Notes under the pieces: model-generated | Databases searched by the model: none | What the model was told of the DNA's origin: nothing | The model's input: the letters and a program-made list of their open reading frames with translations, nothing else | In this document: one piece after another, positions 16,231-24,500 of the stretch | How positions within the stretch are numbered: the stretch's first letter is position 1 | Layout: every line of letters begins with the position of its first letter | Assembly (NCBI GenBank): GCA_038326725.1 | Contig: JBBQKI010000030.1 | Span: forward strand, 1-27,466 | Direction: 5' to 3' | Length of the DNA stretch: 27,466 nucleotides | Origin: JBBQKI01 sp038326725 | Lineage (GTDB): Bacteria; Bacteroidota; Bacteroidia; Flavobacteriales; Flavobacteriaceae | Position numbers and translations under genes: made by a program

Positions 16231-16272
16231 GCTAAAGAAGGATCAAACACTTTAAGGATTATAAAACAATGA
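16231..16272 (+). pseudogene. 3' remnant of a T9SS cargo gene (last 13 codons and stop)
   Basis: These bases encode AKEGSNTLRIIKQ and a stop, the exact C-terminus of the 529-residue protein at 25292-26881. The body of the gene is missing. Upstream lies only a sequence resembling the regulon promoter, so this looks like an internal deletion that left promoter and tail. A chance in-frame ATG at 16204 would make a 22-residue peptide, which I do not regard as a gene. Confidence 0.8.
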
Positions 16273-16308
16273 TCGTTCAATAGCTTGTGAGGTTGTATCA
16301 ACAATCGG

Positions 16309-16338
16309 AATGCCCCTGAAATATGGGGCATTTTTTTT
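16309..16338 (+). terminator. Rho-independent terminator of the deleted gene
   Basis: An 8-bp stem (AATGCCCC, 16309-16316, with GGGGCATT, 16325-16332), an 8-nt loop and a run of eight T. It is the same hairpin as the terminator at 26917-26945. Confidence 0.85.
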
Positions 16339-16420
16339 AACCCTAAACCAAAAATAAACCCCGTTTCGATTTGCCTCTTCGCTATTTCCTCTTCACTCTT
16401 CGTTTTTTTTCTCTTTTTTT

Positions 16421-16445
16421 GATGACCTTTTTTTCAATCTCCGTT
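16421..16445 (+). promoter_or_regulatory. Candidate autoregulatory ECF-sigma promoter (GATGAC-N14-CCGTT)
   Basis: GATGAC at 16421-16426, then 14 nt, then CCGTT at 16441-16445. The CCG is 86 nt before the sigma-factor ATG at 16527. Its extension (GATGACCTTTTTT) and spacing are the same as for the copy at 21440. The pyrimidine-rich stretch 16339-16420 upstream holds nothing else recognisable. Confidence 0.65.
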
Positions 16446-16526
16446 ATCTCATCAAATATTCATATTAATCGAAATTTGATTGCTCAGAAATTTTAAGTTA
16501 AAAATTGTATATTTCCATAGATTTCT

Positions 16527-17126
16527 ATGGAAGATACGCTAACTCAAGGAAAATTTAAACTATTGGATGCCTTCAAAAACAATGAGGAGATACCAATAAG
16601 AGAATTTTATATCACTGAATATCCGAAGACCAAATATTACATCCTTAAAAACGGCGGAACCATATTCAATGCCGAAGATGTTTTTCAGGAAGCGTATTTC
16701 GTTTGTTGGAAAAAATTAAGTACTGGAAGTTTCAGTCCAAAAAATAAAGCGGAAGTGGAGGCATATCTCTTTACAATAGCAAAAAATAAATGGATAGACC
16801 AAACAAGGGCTGTGGCAAAAAGAAAAACAACATCAATAGATGAAAAATTGTATCAGCTTGAAGCTGATGAAACAACCTTAAACTATGACACTAACGAAAA
16901 GGAACAACAATTAAGCATAACGTTGACCGCTTTTGAAAACCTTGGACAAGCCTGCAAAGAGCTACTCACACTGTTCTATTTCAATAAAATGTCATTTAGA
17001 ACCATAGCAGATAGTCTTGATATGGAAGAAGCCTCGGCAAAGAATAAGAAATACAGGTGTATTCAAAAATTAAAGGAATTGGCTTTTGAAAAAAGTAGTC
17101 GGTGGTCGGTAGTCGGTAAAAAATAA
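16527..17126 (+). CDS. ECF-type RNA polymerase sigma factor
   Basis: A 199-residue sigma-70 family protein with only regions 2 and 4. Region 2 spans about 20-100 (NAEDVFQEAYFVCWKKL is the core-binding part, and YLFTIAKNKWIDQTR the -10 recognition helix). Region 4 spans 135-187, with the helix-turn-helix in MSFRTIADSLDMEEASAKNKKYRCIQKL. There is no region 1.1 or 3, as in extracytoplasmic-function factors. It is followed 8 nt later by a single-pass membrane protein that is the likely anti-sigma factor. The shared GATGAC/CCG motif before this gene suggests that it drives its own transcription. The final residues SSRWSVVGKK derive from a short GTCGGT DNA repeat (about 17097-17117), so the tail may not be functional. 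Confidence 0.93.
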   Translation: MEDTLTQGKFKLLDAFKNNEEIPIREFYITEYPKTKYYILKNGGTIFNAEDVFQEAYFVCWKKLSTGSFSPKNKAEVEAYLFTIAKNKWIDQTRAVAKRKTTSIDEKLYQLEADETTLNYDTNEKEQQLSITLTAFENLGQACKELLTLFYFNKMSFRTIADSLDMEEASAKNKKYRCIQKLKELAFEKSSRWSVVGKK

Positions 17127-17134
17127 ATTTAAAT

Positions 17135-17881
17135 ATGAATTCCCAAATTGAAATTACGCCCCTAGAATGGGACACAATTGAAACTTATCTGGACCAAAAT
17201 GGGGCTTCGGATAATGCAACATTGTGGAATGAAAAACTTACCCAAATCCCAGATGTGGAAGAAAAAATAGAACACATAAAAAAAGTAAGGGAAGAAATTG
17301 AGGATAGCATTCGGCAATCGAAAATTAAAGAATTTCACAGCCATCAGTCAGTTACTGAAAAAAGTTCAAATATAAAAACCCTCCCTACCCACAATTCAAA
17401 TTCGAAGATTATTTGGTATTCCATAGCCGCTGTAATGGCTGCAGTTTTAGGTATTTTTTGGATGATGCAAAGCAACTCCACTTCTGAACAAATATTTGCA
17501 AAACACTTTAAGCCAGACATTGGGCTACCGCTAAAAATGGGCGCCACAAATTCGGCAGACTTTTATGAAGGAATGGTGGATTATAAGCAAGGTAATTACG
17601 AGAATGCAATTGAACAATGGCAAGTTTTATGGCAGACGAATCAAGAAAATGATACGTTGAATTACTTTCTGGGAGTTGCCCATTTGGCGCAGGGAAATTC
17701 GGCCAAATCTTTGGAATACCTAGAAAACCAAGACCGCTTCCAGCAAGGCATCTTTAAAGAGGACGCCGCATATTATGCCGCATTGGCAAAAATAAAGGAA
17801 GAGAAATTTGAAGAAGCCAAAAAGTTACTAAGCAAAAATCCTTCAGATCGTAATACAAAGTTGTTACAGGAGCTTGAATAA
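17135..17881 (+). CDS. Single-pass membrane protein with periplasmic TPRs, putative anti-sigma factor
   Basis: The 248 residues have three parts: a charged, helical N-terminal region (1-90, acidic at 36-60, likely cytoplasmic), one membrane helix at about 92-111 (KIIWYSIAAVMAAVLGIFWM), and a C-terminal tetratricopeptide-like region (about 140-245: ADFYEGMVDYKQGNYENAIEQW, then two more helix pairs). This is the membrane topology of anti-sigma factors, and the gene starts 8 nt after the sigma gene, so co-transcription is near certain. It shows no recognisable HxxxCxxC zinc anti-sigma motif. The role is inferred from topology and position; the TPR part could sense or bind an envelope partner such as the exported TPR-CHAT protein encoded next. 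Confidence 0.75.
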   Translation: MNSQIEITPLEWDTIETYLDQNGASDNATLWNEKLTQIPDVEEKIEHIKKVREEIEDSIRQSKIKEFHSHQSVTEKSSNIKTLPTHNSNSKIIWYSIAAVMAAVLGIFWMMQSNSTSEQIFAKHFKPDIGLPLKMGATNSADFYEGMVDYKQGNYENAIEQWQVLWQTNQENDTLNYFLGVAHLAQGNSAKSLEYLENQDRFQQGIFKEDAAYYAALAKIKEEKFEEAKKLLSKNPSDRNTKLLQELE

Positions 17882-18018
17882 TTTAAGATTCCAGTATTAA
17901 ATTATTGATTCAATTTTTTTACTCTTCATTTTAATATTTCTATAATTTACTATCTAAAAATTTATTGACGATTTTTAATAACCTGAAATTATTGGTATAT
18001 TTCAAAGAAAATATCAAT

Positions 18019-21000
18019 ATGGGGCAATACTACCAGTTTTGTTTATTGATTGCATTTATAGTTTTGCTCTCCCCAACAAAATCTACTGCTCAAGGTGAAA
18101 TACGCACCGGCACCAAATTATTGGATTCTTATCTAATAAATGAACAAACAAAGCAGGCAGATTCCGCGCTTCAATCTCAAATTACAATTTTCAAACAGGC
18201 GAAACAAATAGATTCCCTGGCCCAATTCACCGTGTACGTGGGGAAAGTTGCCCTCTTAAAAAGCAACCCGATAGATGCCGCCAGAAAGGCCGAACAGTTT
18301 TTTGAAAACCTCAAAATTCTCGGAGCATCCAAACGCGCAGAACATAAAGCGCTATACGGACTTTCCCAACTTTATGAAGAATCGGGCGACATCCAGAAAT
18401 CATTCAATGCCACCCAAGAATCACTCAACACAATACTTACCGTCCCTGATGCCACCTATAATGAAATTGGCGAGGCTCAATACGCCCTTACCTATTCTTA
18501 TTATATATCGGGGAAATTTGTGGATGCCAACCTACAGGCCAAAAAAGCACTTTCTAATCTCAAAAAATCTAAAGAGAAAAACTATAAAAAAATTGCTGAT
18601 GTCAACAATTTTTTTGGAATTATGATGTGGCGTTCCCAAAAATTGGACAGTGCCCAATACTTTTTTGAAAATGCCATAAAGACCTTACAAAAAATAGAAG
18701 GTGATTCCGTTTATAAAGTGTATTCGGCTTCTGGCATTAAACTGAATATGGCTTTGGTAATGGAGGCACGTGGTAAAATTTCAGAATCAATACAAACCTT
18801 GGAGAAACTTATTCAGGATTGTTCTTTTGTTATAAAGGAATCAAAAGAAGAACGAGTTGTTTCCCGCGCTAAACGACTGCAATGGACCGGTATTTCAAAC
18901 CTTGGCTCCCTTTATACTAACATAGGCCACGTGAATCGCGCTTATGAACTTATGGCATATATTTACGATAATAGAGATCAATTATACCCCCCAGGTGACC
19001 CTGAGATTCCCCGCGCCCTTATTTTATTGGCCCAATCACAAATGGCTTTAAAGGAAACAAACAAAGCCATTGTTTCTTTGGAAAAAGTACTTGCAATTTA
19101 CGAATCCGATTCAAGTCCAGATCTGTATTGGCAAGCAATCGCTACCGCCAATCTTGCAAGTTGCTACGCTATAAAAGGTAAAATTGAGATGGCTGAAAAA
19201 TCATATTTCGATGCCGAAAAATTATACAAAAATGCTCTTGGCGAAAATCTGGACGATAGCTATTTGAATTTTGCAATGGATAAAAGTCTATTCTTAGCAA
19301 ACAACGGTAAAAGTGAAGCCGCTGTTGCCACTTCCTTAAATGCCTATAATTACTTAAAAATGAATGGAGGCGAGAACAATAGCGATCTCGTTTCGCATAT
19401 GTTGAACCTTGCTGAAGTGTACTACACAATTGGCGACTACCCAAAAGTTTTGGAATGGAGCGAAAAAGGAATAGACTATATTAATGCCCGCACACAAAAT
19501 AAAAGTACTAGTCTCGACGCCTTACAATTAACTTATAAAAAACCTTTGCTGATTTTAGCGCAATCTAAAGCGCTTTACAAACAAAATACTTCAAAAGATT
19601 CCATTTTTTTGAAACGTCTTTTGAAAAATATGGACGGTGCTTTCAAAATTCTTGAGGAACAGAAAACCATGATTTCAAAGGATGATAACGTAAATGTGCT
19701 GTACTCCAATTTTTTTGGTCTTTACGGATTCACAAAACAACTTTACAATGATTTGTATTCCCTCACTAACAATAAAAAATACCTCACCAAACTAATAGAT
19801 CTCCACGAAAATAGCATCTATTATAGCATCCGTTCCAAATTGATGTTGCAGGACGATATAGGTTTTAAAAACGTTCCAGAAAAAATAATCAAAAGGGAAA
19901 TCAAATTAAAGAAAGCTGCCACCGCCTTCAAACATTCCGAAGATTCTACCGAGACATTCCAACAGTATCTTATTGCAAGCGAGCAATACAATTTGTTTTT
20001 AGACTCGCTGAAAACCGCTTTCCCCAAATATTACAACATGAAATATTCCTCCTTGGACGTTTCTCTTCAAGACCTTCAAAAATACATACCCGAAAACACT
20101 ACAGTTATCCGCTATTTATTTATTGATGAAGTTCTGTACGCCATGATTTTGGATAAGAAAAATCGAAACTTGGTAAAAATAGATTATGAGCCCATTAAAA
20201 ATCATATAGCGTATTTAAATAAGCCACAACCTTCCTTGGAAGAAGAAGCTATTTTACTCTTTGAACTATATGCTAAACTTTGGAAACCTTTGGAAGACCG
20301 AATAAACACCCAAAAAATAATTATTGTCCCGGATGGTTCTCTTTTTAATTTGAGTTTCGAAACCCTTACTCCCGTCAAAATAAAAAGTTACCAAGAACTC
20401 GCTACCAATAGTCTTTTGGCGAGGCATACCATTTCGTACAACTTTAGTTTGTTGCTTTTGAATGAAAATCAAAAACCAAAAATGTTTTCAGAAAACTTTG
20501 TGGCTTTCGCCCCAGGTTTTAGCAAAGAAATGAAACGGGAATATAAAATCAGTATTACCGATTCTATAAACAAAGATGCTACCTATCTCACGCTTTTATC
20601 ACAACCGAGTAGTGTTGAACTTGCCCAAAATTATTCCAGAATTTTCGATGGCACTTCCTTTTTAAATGAAAATGCTTCCAAAGCAGTCTTTAAGGAAAAT
20701 GCTGGGGAACACAAAATAATTCATATTGGCACCCATGGCGAAAGCAACAATTTAAGTCCGGAATTCTCCCGCCTCATTTTCGCAAAAACCCCCGATGGAT
20801 TGAACGATTATGATGAAAACTCCCTGTACACTTATGAAATTTACAATACAAACCTTTCCTCAAATCTCGCCATCCTTACAGCTTGCGAAACCGGGAAACC
20901 AACCTATCAACCTGGTGAAGGAATGATTTCTCTTGCCCATGCTTTTAATTACGCGGGCAGCGAAAGTATTTTGACTACCTTATGGGAAATCGATGAGATT

Positions 21001-21276
21001 TCCAGCACACAGATAGTGGGCTATTTTTATGATTTCCTCGCAGAAGGACTTCCGAAGGATGAAGCCCTTAAAAAGGCGAAGTTAAAATACCTCTCCACTG
21101 CCGAAGGACGCGCAGCTTCCCCACAATATTGGGCAGGTCTGGTATTGATTGGCGACACCGCTCCCATAGAATTGCAACATAGTTTCAATCCACTTTGGTG
21201 GTGGGTTGCGGGGCTAATGCTGCTAGCTGTTTTTATTCTTTTTCTTCTGAAAAGAAAGAAAATTTCAAAATCATAA
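18019..21276 (+). CDS. Exported TPR-CHAT domain protein (caspase-like putative protease)
   Basis: CHAT domains are relatives of caspases and separases with a His-Cys dyad. The ATG at 18019 gives 1085 residues and a clean signal peptide (MGQYYQFCLLIAFIVLLSP, cut after about STAQ); the upstream TTG at 17965 would spoil it. Residues about 60-500 are tetratricopeptide repeats. The CHAT domain occupies about 690-1050, with His906 in HIGTHGES and Cys956 in LTACETGKP. The GSESILTTLWEIDE segment completes the fold. One membrane helix at about 1060-1078 (WWWVAGLMLLAVFILFLL) precedes a short basic tail, so TPR and CHAT parts face the periplasm. It lies 137 bp after the anti-sigma-like gene, on the same strand. 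I infer a signalling protease; its substrate is unknown. Confidence 0.9.
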   Translation: MGQYYQFCLLIAFIVLLSPTKSTAQGEIRTGTKLLDSYLINEQTKQADSALQSQITIFKQAKQIDSLAQFTVYVGKVALLKSNPIDAARKAEQFFENLKILGASKRAEHKALYGLSQLYEESGDIQKSFNATQESLNTILTVPDATYNEIGEAQYALTYSYYISGKFVDANLQAKKALSNLKKSKEKNYKKIADVNNFFGIMMWRSQKLDSAQYFFENAIKTLQKIEGDSVYKVYSASGIKLNMALVMEARGKISESIQTLEKLIQDCSFVIKESKEERVVSRAKRLQWTGISNLGSLYTNIGHVNRAYELMAYIYDNRDQLYPPGDPEIPRALILLAQSQMALKETNKAIVSLEKVLAIYESDSSPDLYWQAIATANLASCYAIKGKIEMAEKSYFDAEKLYKNALGENLDDSYLNFAMDKSLFLANNGKSEAAVATSLNAYNYLKMNGGENNSDLVSHMLNLAEVYYTIGDYPKVLEWSEKGIDYINARTQNKSTSLDALQLTYKKPLLILAQSKALYKQNTSKDSIFLKRLLKNMDGAFKILEEQKTMISKDDNVNVLYSNFFGLYGFTKQLYNDLYSLTNNKKYLTKLIDLHENSIYYSIRSKLMLQDDIGFKNVPEKIIKREIKLKKAATAFKHSEDSTETFQQYLIASEQYNLFLDSLKTAFPKYYNMKYSSLDVSLQDLQKYIPENTTVIRYLFIDEVLYAMILDKKNRNLVKIDYEPIKNHIAYLNKPQPSLEEEAILLFELYAKLWKPLEDRINTQKIIIVPDGSLFNLSFETLTPVKIKSYQELATNSLLARHTISYNFSLLLLNENQKPKMFSENFVAFAPGFSKEMKREYKISITDSINKDATYLTLLSQPSSVELAQNYSRIFDGTSFLNENASKAVFKENAGEHKIIHIGTHGESNNLSPEFSRLIFAKTPDGLNDYDENSLYTYEIYNTNLSSNLAILTACETGKPTYQPGEGMISLAHAFNYAGSESILTTLWEIDEISSTQIVGYFYDFLAEGLPKDEALKKAKLKYLSTAEGRAASPQYWAGLVLIGDTAPIELQHSFNPLWWWVAGLMLLAVFILFLLKRKKISKS

Positions 21277-21439
21277 CCACTCTTTAAGACAATATCCAAG
21301 CTTCTTTAGGATTAAAGATTTAAGGTTTCCGAGCGTAGCCGAGGTACAGGATTCAAAACACTTGAGCTTCCAGCCTCCGTCATCTGACATCAGTCTATTT
21401 TCTTTTTTCTCTATTCTTTCATCTTTTTTCCGAAACAGT
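21277..21439. other. Intergenic region of low-complexity and repeat fragments
   Basis: No gene. It contains a GATTTAAGG-type repeat (about 21310-21327), a GAGCGTAGCCGAGG fragment (21331-21345) of the kind found in dispersed Bacteroidota repeats, a CCAGCCTCCGTCATCTGA segment similar to that at about 26980-26995, and a pyrimidine-rich run. The word TATTCTTTCATCT is shared with the gap after the gene at 25292. Confidence 0.5.
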
Positions 21440-21464
21440 GATGACCTTTTTTAATACTTCCGTT
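21440..21464 (+). promoter_or_regulatory. Candidate ECF-sigma promoter (GATGAC-N14-CCGTT) of the repeat-protein gene
   Basis: GATGAC at 21440-21445, 14 nt, CCGTT at 21460-21464. The CCG lies 81 nt before the ATG at 21541. ACAGTGATGAC is shared exactly with the copy at 27067, and the GATGACCTTTTTT extension with the copy at 16421. Confidence 0.65.
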
Positions 21465-21540
21465 AAACCATTAGAAACTGTTGCCTGACCTGTTGGTGCA
21501 ATTTTCAAAAGATTTTTCAATTAATGCTAAACCAAATATT

Positions 21541-24500
21541 ATGAAAAATTTATTTACCCTTTGTGCCTTAGCTTTCAGTACTGTACTATTTTCACAGGTT
21601 GGGATTGGCACCATAACCCCTGAAGCCTCATCGGCTTTAGATATTAACAGTACCACGTCTGGAATCTTGATTCCAAGGATGACTCAAGCACAACGCGATG
21701 CAATTGCTACTCCTGCCACAGGACTCTTAGTGTATCAAATCGATAATAGCCCTGGGGTGTACTCGTACAATGGAACTTGGACGAGCATCTCCAGTCCTGG
21801 AGGCGGAACAGATGAATTTTCCACAAATGGGAATACCATCTTCAATGACACCTTCGTGACCAATAATTTTGTGATAGGAAGCAATGATCTAAATAATATT
21901 GGTCCAGACGGGTATAGCCGTTTCTATTTCTATAAAGCAAAGGGTGCTTTTCGGGGGGGGGTTGCAGATAATAGTCAGTGGGATGATGCAAATGTGGGTC
22001 TCTATTCCAGTGCTTTTAACCAAAACACCATTGCCTCTGGTGAAGCATCTACTGCCTTTGGAAATGGAAGCATCGCATCGGGAGCTATTTCTTTTGCGGT
22101 AAGTGGTTTTGCCTTTGGAAATTCCTCTACAGCTTTTCAAGGCGCAACAGCTTCTGGTGAAGGTTCTACTGCAATGGGACAATCTGCCAATGCTAGCGGA
22201 GATTATTCAACCGCCATCGGACAAAATACAATTGCAGATCAAACCAATGCTATAGCAATAGGTAATGGCTCTGAGGCTTCGGCAATAGATGCCATTTCAA
22301 TGGGAAAAAATACTGAAGCCTCTGGTACAAATGCTTTGGCAACCGGTCTAAATACCATTGCTTCTGGCACAAACGCAACTGCTATGGGAAATGGCAGTAT
22401 TGCATCGGGGGATATTTCTTTTGCGGTAAATGGCAATGCCTTCGGAAATGCTTCTCTTGCTATGCAAGGCGCCACCGCTTTCGCTAACAATACAATCGCT
22501 ATAGGTCAATCTTCCAATGCCTTTGCAGAAAATAGCATAGCCATTGGCAATAGTTTGGAGGCTCCTTCTTTTGCCGAAGTGGTATTGGGAAGTTTCAACG
22601 ATACTTATACCCCAAATAATACCACGGGTTATGATCCTAACGATCGTATTTTTTCCATTGCGAACGGATCAAGCTCTGGTGCACGATCAAATGCGCTCAC
22701 GATATTAAAAAGCGGCTCTATTGGGGTTGGGACACCTTATCCACAAGCCACCTTAGATGTTCTTGGAACGGTAAAAATATTTGATGGTACACAAGGAGTT
22801 GGTAAAGTATTGACCAGTGATGCCAACGGAAATGCAACTTGGCAAGCTGGCGGAGGTGCTAGTGGGGAATTCACGAGTTTTGCTGGCATTGTTCAGAACA
22901 CAACAGATATTTTAAACGACGATTTTGTTTTTGGAAGCACAATTTTAGGAGGGGCTCAAGCACAATTTTATTTTGATAAAAGTAAAGCTGCTTTTAGGGC
23001 AGGGCAACCTAATGGAACAGACTGGAATGATGTAAATGTGGGTTTAAACTCTGTAGCTTTTGGGTTTCAATCTAGTGCAACGGGGGCTAATTCAACAGCA
23101 TTTAGTGCTTCAAATGCAAATGGGATTGTGTCTTTATCAGCATCAGGTGGTATTGCTGATGGTGATTATTCAATAGCAATGAATAACGGAACAACATTAG
23201 CTGCAGCAACAGATGGAGTTGCTATTGGTAACTCAGCTCTTGCGAGCCAAGTTAATGCTATTGCAATGGGGAATTTAGCAGAAGCTTCTGCAGCTAATGC
23301 GGTTTCTATAGGTAAAAATTCTGAAGCATCTTCTGCAGGAGCAACAGCACTAGGTCAAAATACAGTTGCTTCAGGGATAAACTCTGTAGCGATTGGTTTT
23401 AGTGCAAATGCATTGGGCCAAAATGCAGTATCATTAAGTGCAAACGCAAACGGAAATAACTCTTTTGCCGCATCGGCTGGGATTGCGGGCGGCAATTATT
23501 CCACAGCTCTTAATGAGGGAACAACACTCGCAGTAGCTACTGATGGTTTTGCGGTTGGAAATTCATCTTCATCAGGGGGTGTAAACGCCATTGCCCTGGG
23601 AAATTTAGCCAATGCTTCAGCAACCAATGCTGTTTCAATAGGAAAAAGTTCAACCGCTAGTGGAATCGGAGCTGTAGCTTTGGGAGAAAATGCAATTGCA
23701 TCTGGACTAAGCTCTGGAGCTTTTGGTAATGGAGGCAGTGCTACAGGAACAAATGCCGTGGCACTAGCAGCAGATGCCAATGGGGATAATGCTTTTGCGG
23801 CCAGTGCAGGTATTGCAGATGGCGATTATTCAACAGCACTTAATAATGGAACTACAGAACCAACAGCAACCAATGGCTTTGCAATGGGAGATTCTTCAAA
23901 TGCTGCTGCTGCAAACGCCATAGCAATGGGAAATCTTGCCAATGCTTCAGCGAATGATGCTGTTTCAATTGGGAAAAATTCAACCGCCTCTGGTATTTCT
24001 TCTGTTGCCTTAGGAAGAAATTCCACAGCTTCTGGAGCAGATGCAACCGTAGTGGGTTTTAATGCTATCGCAGTTGGTGTGAATGCCGTGGCTCTGTCAA
24101 ATGGTAGAGCAAATGGAGGTAACTCGTTTGCCGCTACTTCTGGAATTGCTGGTGGGGCGTACTCAACTGCTTTAAATAGAGGAACAACACTAACAATAGC
24201 TACTGATGGTTTTGCGGTTGGAAATTCATCTTCATCAGGAGGTGTAAACGCCATTGCCATGGGAAATTTAGCCAATGCTTCAGCAACCAATGCTGTTTCC
24301 ATAGGAAAAAGCTCCACAGCTAGTGGAACCGGAGCTGTAGCTTTGGGAGAAAATGCAATTGCATCTGGACTAAGCTCTGGAGCTTTTGGTAATGGAGGCA
24401 GTGCTACAGGAACAAATGCCGTGGCACTAGCCGCAGATGCTAATGGGGATAATGCTTTTGCTGCTAGTGCAGGAATTGCTGATGGGGACTATTCAACAGC

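Larger units (their letters stand above)
16230..16338 (+). repeat. Direct repeat, copy 1 (paired with 26839-26945)
   Basis: About 109 bp match the end of the gene at 25292 and its downstream terminator. The first 44 bp (16230-16273) are identical. The rest differs by about four substitutions and one gap. Both copies have the same orientation, with 10.6 kb between equivalent points. Confidence 0.92.

Noticed and set aside
16204..16272. 22-codon open frame (MGLFRYKLN + T9SS tail end) in the deletion scar
   Set aside because: Only the tail codons have homology; the ATG overlaps the spacer of the relic promoter motif, so it is more likely chance than a peptide gene.
17965..18018. TTG start giving the CHAT protein 18 extra residues
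   Set aside because: The ATG at 18019 begins an ordinary signal peptide; the extension would move it away from the N-terminus.
21481..21540. TTG start giving the fibre protein 20 extra N-terminal residues
   Set aside because: The extension is not signal-like and buries the clear signal peptide that begins at the ATG at 21541.
22239..24317. Long minus-strand open frames inside the fibre gene
   Set aside because: They are shadows of the biased repeat codons (Ala, Gly, Asn, Ser) on the opposite strand, with no start context or recognisable domain.
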